From: Sebastes aleutianus
Lineage: Eukaryota; Chordata; Actinopteri; Perciformes; Sebastidae
Direction of reading: 5' to 3'
DNA: 64,000 bases
Assembly: GCA_916700875.1 (NCBI GenBank)
Contig: CAKAKS010000206.1
Coordinates: forward strand, 84,380 to 148,379
Part shown: one piece after another, positions 42,891-56,700 of the stretch
How positions within the stretch are numbered: position 1 is the first letter of the stretch
Layout of the letters: each line of letters begins with the position of its first letter
Notes under the pieces: generated by a model
The model's input: the letters and a program-made list of their open reading frames with translations, nothing else
Database searches by the model: none
Told to the model about the DNA's origin: nothing
Made by a program: the position numbers and the translations under genes

Positions 42891-45800
42891 TTGTACAGGA
42901 GTTGGTGAGAGCCATTGGACTCAACTATACAGTAAATGTGTGGGCCAGAAAATCAAAACAATGAGCTAAAAGCTGCAGAATTTGGTATTTAGCCCTTTCA
43001 CATTGCACTTAAGTCATTTGATTCAATGTTAATATAGAAAAATATATTGATATTACTAAATGCAGGCATAAATCACACATTAAAAACAAATCAGCCGCTG
43101 ATTGCAGCTTCATGTTTGCTAGCTTGTTGTCAAGCTAATTTACTGTTTTCGGTACAGTAGCCTAATATAGTTTTTGGTGGATGTCATGGTTTTGTTTTCG
43201 TTACAGAATTATAAACTTAAATTGATAAATATATTTTAAAAATCGGATAAATTGATGGCTATTGAAGCACAATATTTCATTAGATAAAAACATGCTGTGA
43301 ATTTTTTCAATACGTTTTCACTTTTGACCACCGTCACACTCGCTTTGAGTGTGTGCGTGTTTGATTAATTTAGACCGCTTCTTCATTTAACTTATTTTCA
43401 AGTTATGTCAAATGTAGGCTATTATATGGTTATTTAAAACATATGTCTGGTAGTTGTTCTATATGGTCGCAATTCTGTAACATTAACGGCCATATTGGCC
43501 ATCAAAAAAAAAAATCTAGCGTAAAATTTAACTGACCCTATTTTAATTGACACTGCCTACTCATTTGCTTCTTGTAAAGTACTATAATATTAACAGGTAC
43601 TCATCCAATCGCTGTACATCACCTTTCACATTTTGAAACTGACAGTAGTGAAGGTTTGCTAAAGTTTTAGCATAAATCATGACAATAATCCCATATTGGG
43701 GATTTACAGTTTATACTTTGAAATGAATCGCTTCTCGACTCACCGGAAATCATTCATCGAACAGTGAATGAGAAACACAAATCATCATCATCATGATGGA
43801 TAGCACACTTCTCTGAACAGCAGTACGTCTAACGAACAGACAGGCGGAATGAGTGATGCTCACCTCCTATTTTCAGCTATAAAATCCTCTCTATTTTCCT
43901 ACAGCACTTGAACACATTTCTCTTCCAGCCGTCCACACCCTCTGAGCTCCGGCTCCCTGTTCCCCTTGTGATGATATATGGCTGTGGTGAGGGTGTACTT
44001 TAAAAGTGGCTGGGATTTACATCACAATGGATATAGGGCTCTGAGGCATAAGCGGAGTCACTGAAAGGGTTAGATCCACAGCCGGGGCTCTCGAGGGAGA
44101 TAAATGGGACAAGAACACAGTTTTCAAAGATGCTTATGTGAACGAGTAAGCAATTCTGAGGGAAGAAATCGACAAAACACTTGAGATGTTTAATCCCCTA
44201 TTCATCCAGAGAGTGCAACGAGCAACCATGAAATGTGAAATGTAATATAGATTGTTTTTTCTTTTTGTTTTTTGCTTCTGTGTGTGAGATAGATAGAGAG
44301 AGAGAGAGGGTTATAGAAAGGCCTCTCAGCCACCAAATGCTTCTCTAAGAGCCACATTAGATTAGAAAGCCAGTCTAAGTGCTTTCCATTGTGGGAGGCT
44401 CCTTAAAAACTTATTTTTCTGCCCGAACTCAAGTGGCCGAGTGCATAAAGATGGACGCTTCCTGGGTTTAGGTTGCATTGCCCTCACGCTTCACAGTGCA
44501 ATTTAATTTAGGCCGGAATCCACACGTCTGAGCTTCATAACGTGACTTCATTTACTGGCAAATAAAAATGTTTGAGAGTCTTACATGACTACATGTATGT
44601 GAAAGAGGTCGCTGCTTGCTGTTTCTCTCAGCTCTACAAAGTGTTTTAGCATCTTTCAGCTCACTGTTTTGGTTTTATGTGCCGCAACTTTATGCTATTT
44701 TGGCAGCTTTTTTAAGGCAAAAAAATTCTAGAAACCAACTGTACACTACCCGTCCAGCATCAAACAGCAGAAAGACAAACTTAGCTCCTAGTTAGTGAAC
44801 ACATTGTATCATTAGGAAGCTAAACAGCCTGGACATTTCCCTCGAGAGTTGGTGGAGACCAAAACAGAGCCAGAGGGAGAGTGAATCTAACTATAAAGCG
44901 AGGAATCTCTGTCCGTCTGTCTGTGTGTCCTTCGCATATCTCAAGAACCGTTGATCCGATCTACTTCACATTTGGCGGGTGTACTGTTGGGGAGCCAAGG
45001 GAGTGTTCTTTAAAATTTGGTGCAATTTGGACACACGTTACATTCAATATTAATGAACTTTGAATAAACAAGTGAACGACACTTTGTGCAGCAGCGAGGG
45101 CGGGGCCTCAGTGCTCTGCAGAGTTCAGCAGACTATGGCTATAAAAGAATAGCTTGTTTGGAAATATTGTTTTCACAGTATTTTCAAACCCTGTCAAAAG
45201 TTGACAAAAAGCAGCCCAAATTTCATCTACCAGCCCAATGCAATTTTTCCTAGCCCAACTTAATCAAAAGTAGCCCAATTGGGTAAAAAACAGCCCAATC
45301 TGGCAACACTGGAGACAGATATTTTTCTCAGGAGTTTTTAAACACCAAAAACAGAGCTAAAGAAGTAGAGTGAATATTGGATTAAATTCAACAGGTGGCC
45401 AGAAAATGATATGTAAACTTAAAAGGTGATAACATGTGTGGTGTTCAAAGCTCGTTTCCACTGCCCCAAACTGCACAAACAAAATCAGTCATTGCAGGTT
45501 TAATAATACGTTAATAAAATTCATTTCAAATGCTCTAAATAACAGTATAAACAGAAGCTTTATATTGTATCTAACATGGAGTGCTGCTGCCTTCATACTG
45601 CCGAACACTGGAGCCATAACTGAAGTCTCAAAAACATTAAGATACATAACAAATACACAATATATTACAATCTAGATATGGGTAACTGAGGAAATGATCA
45701 TTTCATTAGTTTCATTATTATAGGGAGGATGTGTGCAGATGTAAATGGCTGGCTATCAAAGCTAATGGATATTAGGAAGCTCTGTAATGGGTGGTGGGGA

Positions 45801-47455
45801 GGGGGGAGGGGGGGGGTCGACTCCACTGGAAGAGATGTGGTAATTAGTAAAAGCAATTCACCAAAGCTTTGGAGCTGAATCCAAGAAGAACGTGTTGAGT
45901 TACTTAAATGCTTTGCTTGACATTAGTGTGAATGAAGACAATGCAGGAAGTGAAGTCCACTCACACACACAGAGAGCACATACATAAGTTTTCCGAGCAA
46001 GGCCGAATTCTTCTCCTAACATGGTAATGAGGAGAGGAGACGCTCCGCGGTGGATTCTGTCACCTCGGTACACAACCATGACAGCTGGGAACATACCAGG
46101 GGAGATCACAGAGTGCGATCACACCTTTATTTGTCTTCTTAAACCATTATGAGAACGTTTGTTTTGTCCCTTTTTTTGTGTGCTTTTATGTGCACAAGCA
46201 CCAAGCCAGAAGTTGTAAAACACTCACATTACTTTTAAGGACAAAGTTTTAATTACGCGTCACCTCCTATTAACAGTCTTTGGCATGTGGGGTAGCACTT
46301 TGTTTTAATTTACCGTCTCTGGTGTTCATTGTGGTTTTAAGAATACGTAAAAGAAGTGGCAGATTGCGGTTTACCTCCTTTCACTGTGTTATCCTAGGTT
46401 CTTCCAAGAATGACACAGCCACCTCATTATACCCATAAACCATTGCGTTTTTGGGGTTGCCTCCCGTGGCTGCTTCAGATTCTCACTTCTAATGAACCAA
46501 ACTAATATTCTCTTGGAGGAGGAGGAGGAGCAAGGCTCACTTTTTCAGGCACCTCTGGGTGCTTAATTGGTCCCACTATGACACTGTTTTCAGCTGTCCG
46601 GAGTTTGAAACATAGATTTCACACATGTTGCTCTTCTGATTAAAATAATTAAAGCTGCGGGTTCATACAGGCGTGTAATGACAGATGACACCTAATTGGA
46701 GATAAAATTGAGACTTGAGCTGGTCTTGGTTCAGCTTTCATCCGCTTTGTTTTCTTGATTGATTTTTCCTTTGAAGCGTATACACTTATACTAACATCCC
46801 CCCTCCCCCGCCAGCCTGCTGATGAAGACATATCTTTGACAGAGGGAGAAGCTGCGGGGCTCTTCTTTAATCATACACTGGTCTGCTGATGTCGTTCAAG
46901 AGGTGAATTAGCACGATACAAAGACGCTCCGGAGCTGCAGCTCTCTAAGGATCTCTGAAGTGTCAAAGGGAAAGGCGGACACGAAACGTCTCGGGAGGGA
47001 GACATCGTCAGCTTTAATATGCTTTTTTTTGCTCCACTTGTCACGGACCGTGACAGCATGTGTAGTAAGTGGGAACAAAAGCCTGAGGTAGCAATATTTT
47101 CTCTTCTGACATGATTAAAGCTAAACGCAGCAACAAGTGGATGAGGTCTGCTCTCACTTTCAGACCTAATTAGAGACCAGAGACTGCAAGTTATGAGTAT
47201 CATCATTTTATTTTGGACATTTCAACCTAACAGGTTCCAGCTTTGGCATATTATAGGCCATATTTCTTTTTAATTGCCAATACAGTGCTTGCTATAATCA
47301 GATTCTTTGGGGGGATATACTGTGGAAAAGCTCAATATCTCGGGAAATACGCTTCCTGTCTTTCCAAGAGTGAAATGAAAAGATTGATATCAGTCTCATG
47401 TCTGTGCGTTAAATACTGAGCTGGAGTCAGGACATGGTTATTCTATTAGCACATA
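42891..47455. other. Intergenic, dispersed repeats only
   Basis: No gene was recognised. Repeat-like pieces include 44900-45060 ('gtccgtctgtctgtgtgtcc', 'gaaccgttgatccgatctac'), 45190-45310 (repeated AGCCCAA motifs) and a GA-rich patch near 44290. None shows complete ends. Confidence 0.45.
45793..45817 (+). repeat. G-rich tract
   Basis: Runs GGTGGGGAGGGGGGAGG followed by G10 give four or more G-tracts within 25 bases, compatible with a G-quadruplex. A similar tract is at 47503-47526. Confidence 0.7.
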
Positions 47456-49470
47456 CTTGCCAACCTTGAGACCTCAATAAGGAGGATTTCAAAACCAAAA
47501 AACGGGGGGGGGATGGGGGGGGGGTGTTGGAGGTCATCCCCCAGAAAAAAATGAGTTTCAGAGATTTTGTTTCCTGAATTCTGGTGACTTTTAAAGAATG
47601 AAAACAACAAACTCTTAACTTTTAATTCTCAGGAAAGAAAACTGAATAATTCTCCCCTCTGGCTTGAACATGTGTTAAACTCTGGCATAAATTAATATTC
47701 ATCAATTTGTATTATTATTATTCCTTCATATTTTTGCCTCTGCTCGAGTATTTCTTTCTCTTGCTCCATTTCCCTCTCCTTCTCTCACTGACTGAAGGCC
47801 CGTTCAGACACAACGTGACAACGGCACCACTGCGCTCTGAAACACGTTATTTCCAATGGTTTGCATCACGCCACGACAGCTTTTCGCTGCGTCGAGCAAC
47901 TTAGGTGCTGCAAGCTGTGATGTGCGGCGAGCGCAGCTCAAACCGCACTGTGTCAGTCGCGAGCATATACAGCTCTGGAAAAAATTAAGAGACCACTTCA
48001 AAATTATCAGTTTCTCTGGTTTTACTATTTATTGGTATGTGTTTGAGTAAAATGATTTGATGCAATGTGAAAGACTGGTGGAGAGCATGCCAAGACGCAT
48101 GAAAGCTGTGATTGTAAATCAAGGTTATTCCACCAAATATTAATTTCTGAACTCTTTCTAACTTAAAACATTAGTATTGTGTTGTTTAAAAATTAATATG
48201 AACTTGTTTCCTTTACATTATTCGAGATCTGAAAACACTGCATCTTTTTTGTTATTTTGACCAGTTTTCATTTTCTGCAAATAAATGCTCTAAATGACAA
48301 TATTTTTATTTGAAATTTGGGAGAAATGTTGTCAGTAGTTTATAAAATATAACAAAAAATTTCATTTTACTCAAACACATACCAATAAATAGTAAAACCA
48401 GAGAAACTGATAATTTTGAAGTGGTCTCTTAATTTTTTCCAGAGCTGTATATATCTGTGGTCACGGGCAACTCTCTTCCGCTGGGAAACAATATTTTTTG
48501 TAGTTCTTTTGTTGTCCGGGTGGAAACAATAGAGCTTATACACGCTGTACAGAGCCAGAAACAGGTTGAGATAACGAAAAGTAAAAAAAAGTGTGAAAAT
48601 CGGGAGAAATGAGGGAGAATTGTGACCCCGGAAAGACACCAGGAGAGGACAATGAAAAACGGGAGTCTTTGGGGAAAATCGGGAGGGTTGGCAAGTATGT
48701 GTTAGCATAAAGACGAAAACAGGGGGAAACAGCCTGTCTCTGACTCTTAAGACCGTTTTCGTGACTTTTTCTTCAAAAAAGAACATAGCGACAAATCTAG
48801 CAACCCTAACCCTAACCCTTCCCTTGAAGACACACTTGCTAACCCTCCCAATTTTCCCGGAAGACTCACGTTTTTCATCGCCCTCTCCCGGTTTCCTCCC
48901 GGCTGCACAATTCTCCTGCATTTCTCCTGATTAATGTCAAATTTTGTACTTATTTTATCTAATTTTTTCTCATATTTTTCCTTTTTCGTTATGACAACCT
49001 GTTTCTAGCACTGCACAGCTTGTATAAGGCCTTGAACTCTAAAAGTCTACTGTTTCCAGCCGGACAATAATACAGCTACACCACAGGTCATTTCCTGGCA
49101 TGCATGTGACACGGAAGAGCACGCCTCGTTTGGCTGCAAAGCATTGTACTTTTAACTACAACAAGCATTTGTAGACGGTCACAGAGAACAGTGGCGTGTA
49201 GTCTCTCCAAGGGGCAGGGGCAAAAAATGAATGAATGAATGAATGAAAACTGATGATGCCAGAGATTCATACAAGTTCACACCAGAGGGGCGAATTATTC
49301 TGTATTCTTTCCTGAGAATTAAAAGTAAAATTAAAAGTATTTAACATAAAAATGCTGTTGCAGTGTACTTATTATTTTATTTTCATTCTTTAAAAGTCAC
49401 CAGAATGCAGGAAACAAAGTTTGGGTCAGAAATCCTCCCTATTTTTGAGGTCTCAAGGTTGGCAAGTATG
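47456..49470. mobile_element. Nested cluster of 'acttgccaaccctcc' repeats
   Basis: The motif 'catacttgccaaccttgag' at 47452 reappears inverted at about 48686 ('gggagggttggcaagtatgt') and 49453 ('ggttggcaagtatg'). Related GGGAGAAA/TCTCCCG stretches lie at 48600-48680 and 48835-48930. This indicates one dispersed element broken by later insertions, including the one at 47970. Two and a half CCCTAA units at 48804-48819 are noted. Confidence 0.5.
47970..48447. mobile_element. Inverted-repeat DNA element with about 87-bp arms and TA target duplication
   Basis: The left arm starts CAGCTCTGGAAAAAATTAAG, and the right arm ends with its exact inverse CTTAATTTTTTCCAGAGCTG. The arms run to 'gagtaaaatga' near 48054 and begin again at 48361. 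TA lies on both sides (47968-47969 and 48448-48449), as for Tc1/mariner-type insertion. There is no transposase in the 300-bp centre. Confidence 0.88.
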
Positions 49471-51954
49471 CTTGAAGATGCCAATCAGAAATGTGAATCA
49501 GGGTTAGAAAAAACAATCATTGATCTGCAGTGTTTGTCTTTGGAACACTTCCTCCTTTGTTTTTGTTCTAGATGAAATACTTAAAATCCTGTTTTATTGT
49601 TTCACTTGAGTTAGTATTTTATTTACAAGAATCTAGGTTTGTTTACTCCAGTGTTCTGTAGCCTGGATAAAAATGTGTGAGACTACAGGAATATTTAGAT
49701 GAATATATATATATGGGATGATCGCAGCTTGAACACCAACAACAGCTAATGACAAAACTGTTAGGTAGATTCACTTAAATTGTATGAAAATCATTCCAAT
49801 CCTTTAAAATGTAAATCTTTTATAGACATGCAAATCACTGCGTAATGATGTGCACGCAAATTAGCCCACGTCTTCAAGCTACTTTCCATTGAAACTAGTT
49901 GAGTGGCTCTGCACAGTCACTGTACACTGCTGTTGTTTGCCAAGAAATAGTTCTAGCACAAAACAACAGTTAGGTGCATTTACATTTCTGTCTGTGTGGA
50001 TTTAACAAATAAGATTTAAATGTGTAATATGCAAGAATTTCCTTAAAAACAACTTATAGACTGATGCAAAAATAATCCCTCTCATTTATCATTTATGCCC
50101 CACTAGAAGTGTGTGGTGGTGTCTGTTTCTGCAGAGACCCTGCAGCCCTCTGCCTGTATTTTCTCTTTTCTTCTTATTTTGCTGTGTTCGGGACTCTTCT
50201 GGGCATCTGCAAACCTTTGGCCCCATGTAGGGGTGTAACCCCCAGCCAATAACAGCGTGCAGGGTGTGCAGCCCGTTCAGGTCATCAAATAGGCCTACTG
50301 TCGCTTTGTCACGCCCCTTAATGTCTGATACTGAGGCACAAGTCCTCATTTAGCTCTGTCAGAGACGACCGGCCATATTTGACAGATGAGAATGGGTTGT
50401 TACATCGCTATGTGCTTCAGTTTTTCCTCGTTCCTCTCTGTGCTGCTATCAGTGTGTCTCGGCACAGCCAACGAGCAGAGAGGACAATCTGCTCTTCAGT
50501 TGCATTCATTCATTATCCTTCAACAAGACACCTTCCTGCAGAGTTATGGTTGTGTTTTATTTGAGCTTTAGAACGTAACCGTCGTGAAACAATCAGAAAA
50601 TAACGTTGTGTTTCTCTGATACCCTGCTTTGTTCTTACTAACCCCGCTCCCTCTCTTCATTCACTCTATAGAGGAGGAGTGGCCGACCTTGAATGCAGTG
50701 TGTTTGCAAACAGCAACAAAAAACGGTTACATATTATACCTTTAATGTGTTAATTAGAGCTTTAGAGTTGGTGCTAGGTTGAATATTTCCACTTTGGACA
50801 TAGCAAAGCTAGCTGTTTCCCCTTGCTTCCAGTCTTTATGCTAAGCTAAGCTAACCATGCCCTCTGTTAAAGTACCGACATAACGATCTTCTCATGAAAC
50901 TCTCAGAAAGAAAGTGAATATAGGTCATTTCCCAAAATGTTGAATGATGAATTTCCTCTTCAGGAGTAATCCATTTTGTCTTGTTTTTCAGGGTCAAATG
51001 TATATATATGCACAGAATCTTTGGACTGTAACATCTTTCTACAATGTTGTGTACTGTCTGCATAGCCGTTAAAATGCATGACGCTTCAAAGTGAAAGCAA
51101 TATAAATCAATTTATTTTCCATTTAAAGCTCCTGGTCAGCAGGTCTAGATAAGGTTTGGGTAAACAAGCCTTCAACTGTATGGAATAAGACTGCATGGCT
51201 ATAATTTGCATAATCATCATGTTATATAACAATAAGGAGCTTATTTTACATTCATTTGATCTTATTTCAAATTCACTTTTGGAAGCAGGTCAAGTAAAAT
51301 CAACTGTACGTGGGATTTTGCAAATACAGAAACGGGAGCCCCAAACCAGAAAAGACTATTCATTTAAAGATGTAGCCTTTTTTTCCTCATCCTCATGCTG
51401 TGTATGCACTGTCAATTACCGCATACATTTGGGAGAGCTTGGATCTTATTTCCCTATGAAGGAATGTACGCTGCAGAAACAGTGAGGAGAGCTACACAAT
51501 AATCTGGTATTCAAGTAAATGGAGAGGAAGCCTCGGTGTCCCTGAGCCTTCGCCTCTGTCTCTGTCACAATGATATAAAGCCCAGGAAGACTCTGTATGT
51601 GGGCTGCTGCATCAACATAATCTGAATTCTACTGTAGCAGCTGTAAAACACTCACATCCCTGAGGCGGTTAAGGAATGAAAAGGAATGCTGAGATCGAGG
51701 TTCCTTAAGTTTATAGGTGCGTGTGTTGTATAATGCCATGACTACTGTGTTCATCATGAAAGCCTGTTCAGCATGTGATGGCATTAGTGTTTGTTTTGTG
51801 GTTAGATGCCACAGGGAGCATTTCATTTAACATGGGAGCCATACGATTTTATATCATACTACTGTGTTTTTTTTACCTTTCTCAAATTGCTAATGTAAGT
51901 TGACAATTCAGAGATGCCTCGCTTTTTTTTATCTTTGAGCATGGTAGCCAGTGG
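49471..51954. other. Intergenic, no gene seen
   Basis: No conserved coding segment was recognised. A dispersed fish-type repeat with 'tatgctaagctaagctaacc' is present near 50838. Confidence 0.45.
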
Positions 51955-52525
51955 GCAAATCCGGGGTCTGAAAAGTGAAGCCAATGCTGAAGTGCCTTAA
52001 ACTTGCATTCTTTCTAACAGCCAGCAGGGGGCGACTCCTCTGGTTGCAAAAAGAAGTCTGATTGTATAGAAGTCTATGAGAAAATGAGCCTACTTCTCAC
52101 TTGATTTATTACCTCAGTAAACATTGTAAACATGAGTTTATGGTCTCAATCTCTAGTTTCAAGTCTTCTTCAATACAGCATGATGTTCATTTAGTAAATT
52201 ATGGTCCCATTTTGAGTCAAATAGACCATAAAGCAGGGGATGCTTTAGGGCGTGGCTACCTTGTGATTGACAGGTCGCTACCACAGCGGTGTCCGGTCTG
52301 GGAGTTGTTCGTGTTTTCGTCCTTACAACTTTAACTCTTTCACAGTGTGTTTTCAGTTCATGAAAGTTAATTGTAACCTTTTTGGTCGCCTAAAAATGTC
52401 TTATTCAAAGTTCGGTTGTACTAAGCTCCACCCTCTCGTGTCAAAATGCAGAATTCAAGGTTTCAAAACGGCAGTCCACAAACCTATGGGTGACGTCACG
52501 GCGACTACGTCCATACAGTCTATGG
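51955..52525 (+). repeat. Dispersed repeat, plus orientation
   Basis: The run from 'gtgaagccaatgctgaagtg' through 'gcgactcctctggttgcaaa' and 'catacagtctatgg' is the inverse of 59190-60044. It is a non-coding dispersed element; ends are not sharply defined. Confidence 0.8.
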
Positions 52526-52896
52526 TTAGACGCAACAGAGAGCAGTCTATTTTACTCTGCGGAAGCCATACTATATGATAACACATTACTGTGTTGTTGT
52601 TTTTTTCTTTCTAAAATTGCTGATTTTAATCCTGTCTTATGTAACTTCAAAATTCGGAGATGCCTCGCTTTGTGCAAACGACCATGGTAGCTAAATGATT
52701 TTGATGCTGAGTGCTGCTGCTTTTGCCAAGTTAAATCATTCCAACTCAATAATTGTCAGGACTTCATTCCAGAAACTAAATATGGGGAACCAGATATGCG
52801 TTTGGACTTTTTGGATGATTTAAAATGGATCTGTGAATAAGGAAGGGCAAGGAAAAAAAGTAATTACTGAAACTGATTATTGAAGAGTGAACTCAC
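52526..52896. other. Spacer and intron start downstream of the Kv6 exon
   Basis: The piece adjoining 52897 is the beginning of the intron after the Kv6 exon on the minus strand. No continuation of the channel frame was seen. Confidence 0.5.
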
Positions 52897-53688
52897 CCTC
52901 TCCTCCTCCTCTCGGAGGTCCGGCATGGTGCTGACACACAGCGTCACGGCGGTGATGGCTACAAATAACACTGACAGACAGGCGAAGATCTTCCCCGGCA
53001 GGCCCGAGTGGGGGTTCTCCACCATGTCCCTCAGTCTTCGCATGCAGCCCCCCGTATTTGTCTCCTCCTGTGAATCCCCTCCGAAAGGCTGTTGGTTCTC
53101 CTCGCAGGACTGCGGCGTGGTGAGCTCGGCCTCCTCCTCCTCCAGCCTCTGCAGCTCCTTGTACTCCTCCTGCCTGAGCTTCAGCTTCCGGAGGCAGCAC
53201 CAGTCCAGGTCGTTCTCCTCCACCCCCCAGTACAGCAGCTCCTCCTGGAAGGACAGGGCACACATCTCCCTCAGCAGCCGCAGCTTCCCCGCCGCTAAGA
53301 AAGAGACGATCGTGCGGAAAGCCGACGGGCTTCGGTCGAAGAAATACTCGTTGCGGCTGCCGTCGTAGTCGTCGCACAGGTCCATGATCTCGTCCTCGTT
53401 GCTGCAGCCGCGCAGCTTGCCCAGCCGCGTCAGGGGGAACTCCTCCAGCGTGGACCACGGGATGCGGTACTTGATCCCCCCCACGTTGATAATGGCCGCC
53501 CCGTCAGCCGGGGCGATCTCATCTCCGTCCTGTTGTTGGCGGGGCTGGGGCTGGAGCAGGAGCTGGGCTCGCTTGTAGAACAAACCCTTCTTGGGTTTGA
53601 CCTCCTGCGGGTTTTGCACAGGTTTGAAGTGGAAGGTGGTGAACTGGTGCTCATTGCTACCAGCCAGGAAGGCCACCTCCTGGTACAT
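52897..53688 (-). CDS. Kv6-family (KCNG) silent voltage-gated potassium channel subunit, first coding exon only
   Basis: Electrically silent subunit expected to co-assemble with Kv2 channels in the plasma membrane. The frame (264 codons) starts at MYQEVAFLAG. A consensus acceptor (TTGTGCAG) lies at 53717-53724, so a non-coding first exon upstream is likely. The T1 tetramerisation domain is at about residues 66-168, with INVGGIKYRIPWSTLEEFPL, CDDYD, FFDRSP and the Zn-site pattern CX20CC (Cys143, Cys164, Cys165). S1 lies at about 231-256, and the exon stops at EEER with donor GTGAGT, the intron position known for KCNG genes. AFRTIV and EEER favour KCNG2, while LREMCALSFQEELLYWG is closer to KCNG1, so the paralogue is left open. 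The second exon (S2-S6, GYG pore) would lie at lower coordinates and is absent from the window. Confidence 0.88.
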
Positions 53689-53716
53689 CACTGCCACTTT
53701 GCCGGGGGACCCGGTC

Positions 53717-56700
53717 CTGCACAATGCGATGGGAGGGGGGCTTCACAGGTTATGTGAGGTGACTGGGAGCTCGTCACCCATTCAGCAACACAGCACGTCT
53801 CTGTAGGACAAAAAAGATGAGTCAACGATTACACATATTTAGTGTCTTTACACACTTTTTAGGATAGCAGTGTTCAATTCTATCTCTTCTGTATATCTGT
53901 ATCTCTATATTCTATCAAGACAAGTCAGTCTATGAAAGGTCTAAAGGCGTCAGTATGCTTCAAACAAAGTACTTTTACAACCCCAACGTTGGGACTGGAC
54001 CTGTCCAAAAGTGTATCCCCATCTGTATGATTGTTGTGTCTTTCCCCCAGTTGTCAGTAGTGCGTGTGTGCGTAGGAAGTGAGTGGTGAAGCAAGAGAGA
54101 GAGGGAGAGTGGCGGCGACAGTAGCGAGTAACGTTATGGACTCCGGCTCAAGCAGGAAAAGCTGTTTGGTTTGTCCGTTCTGGGCAACATGGAGGACTCC
54201 ATGAAGAGGACCTGCTCCCTATGTAGATATGAAGGGCTCATATATTCCATTTCTGCTAATAGATCCCCCTTAATGTAACACACTTTTCTTTAATTGCCCT
54301 CTTCAATCCTTCTAGACTTCATATCGTCAGGCTCTGAGAGAAAACCCAGACAAACACAATAAGAACATGTAGTCTGCACACAGGAAAAACATATTTGTAG
54401 ACTGTATGAAAGTGGTCCACAGAGTCCTAACATCAGTGCTTTTCACTGCTTTCCTTGTTGGACTGAAAACAGAACACAGAAATAATGTTGAAGACAAACC
54501 ACAAGTCAAAACAGTCTGTGTTTTTAGACAGGAACGTCAAATACAACTTCTCTGGACTCTAATTGCACTGGAAGCTCAAACAAAAGCAACTCAATGTCAA
54601 GTAGCAGCCTGAAGCCAAAGCAGAGAAATTAATAATGTTGTTTTTCTATTTACTGCTTCACCAGGCTCTGGAATGAAACCATTTAAAGCATTATGTAACA
54701 AACTGTGGGAAATCAACAACACAATTTAGACCAAATCACAGCACAACGAGGCAGATATGAACTAAAGGAAAGTATCAACTGCTATATACAACATGTGAAC
54801 TAAACACATGTTCAATGTTTAATTCATGTGGTAATGGTTTATTCATAATTTCATTTCATATTAACACACTTCTGTAACAAGGGATTATTCAAAACAGGCT
54901 TTCCTGTCAACATGAGAAATAGTTTATGTTGTGCGGATCAAAACAACAACTACTGTACTCATTACTGACTATATGGGGAGGCATTTTCTCTCTAAATCCA
55001 AAATCCAAAATGGAAGTCATTACATTTCCTATGCATGCTGATGCAGTATTTATGTGATAAGGAAAAGGAGTATGAAGTTTTCAAACATTCAAACAGCAAC
55101 TAAAGAAAATGTATGAAAGAAAGAACTAATAGCACAACGAGAAAGGGAGAAACTTCACAGGAAAATGAAAATGATTTCCCCACGGATGCACTTAATGGTA
55201 ATGTCAGAGTGAAATAAAAGAGAAACAAAGACAGAAATATGATAGAACAACTGATCACAATGTACATATACTGTATTTTATTTAAGGATGAAGTGGGTGC
55301 TGACGCACCCCTGTGGTGCCTTGAGAGCCAAGGGTGCCACATGATTAATCATAGCACATATCAAACAGAAGATAAAAGTAATGCATATCAAAATCACTGT
55401 GTTTAATATGCAGTTATGCAACATCTAATGACATGACAACTCAAGGCTGCCGGTTGTCATAGTAACACAAAACGCTTTCCGGGTCAGATATCCATCATTG
55501 TCCGATATATAAGTGCATTCACTGTGATATTTTCGCATTCCCAACATCATATATGCGTGATGTCATATATGTGTGATCTGGCTCTCTCAACCCTGATATG
55601 AAAACAAGAAAGCGCCCGTCAATGTAGTCAGAATCACATGTTCAATTGAAACATTTTGTTTTGTTTGTTTGTCCTTGTACATCTTGAATATAAGCTCATT
55701 TTAATTTTGAAGAAAAGAAAAAAATAAATACATATTATAATATTTAATTGTATTCATTGTTTATTTTAAGTTAAATATGTATCTGTAAATCTGCAGAGCA
55801 CCTGTTGGCTTTTATTCTGAAAATGGGCCAATATAATATAATATAGTTAAAGGTACAGTGTGTAGGATTTGGTGGCATCTAGTGGTGTGGTTGCAGATGG
55901 ATAATTTATCGTCTTTCAATTGAATTGCATCATGATGAAATCATATATTACGCTGTCTAAATTGACAATAACAAGCACATACTTTACTTTACTATGACTT
56001 TTTTATGACTGTTTATGACTTTGTAATTACTTTTTATGACATTATGACTTTTTTTATGCCTTTGACATTTTTAATGGCATACTATAATATGTTAAAAGTC
56101 CTAAAAAAAGGTCATAGTATAGTATGTCATTAAAAAAAGAAGTCAAAAGAAGTTTTTCACTACATCAAGACAGTGATGTCCGGCTGCCTGCTGTTTTCAC
56201 TGAATCCGACCAGCGTCATCATTCTCTGATCAAACGGTAAAATGTCTCTTGAATCTTCTGAAAAAAAGCTTTTTAGAATAAATTACTAATTTCTGAAGCC
56301 ATGCTGTCTTAACAAGCTGGGACACTTCTTGTTTTATTAAACATGGGCATCTGGAGATAACACGGGCTGTAGTATAGCAACAGGCCAGCGATCCTTCACT
56401 CACTAAGGATGACTGTGCTGGACCTGAGGCAGTGGAGCTGATGTGGGGAGGATGGGCACATCATCACAACAAATTAACAGTGGGACCCCTCCAGCTCTTC
56501 TATTGTGAGGCCAATCATTTTGAGACAGGCCGCGTTCTCCGAGGGAGAGGGGGTCAGAGAGCTGCACCTCTACAGCGACTCAGCAAAGTGCTTCTGACAG
56601 GAGCAGTTTATTGAGCATGACACTGCACCCAGGGGTGGCTTCAAGGAGCACAGAGAGAATGAATTCAAGTTATATAGGAAGAGCTCCACAGAGAGGCGAC

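Noticed and set aside
48804..48819. CCCTAA repeats as an interstitial telomere
   Set aside because: Only about two and a half units are present, within a dispersed repeat.
52880..53578. Plus-strand and alternative-frame open frames over the Kv6 exon
   Set aside because: They are GC-rich shadows of the T1/S1 coding exon with no domain of their own.
53689..53724. Twelve extra residues (MCRTGSPGKVAV) at the start of the Kv6 frame
   Set aside because: A TTGTGCAG acceptor lies at 53717-53724 inside this extension, so the upstream ATG is probably intronic. The ATG at 53688 is the first after the splice site.
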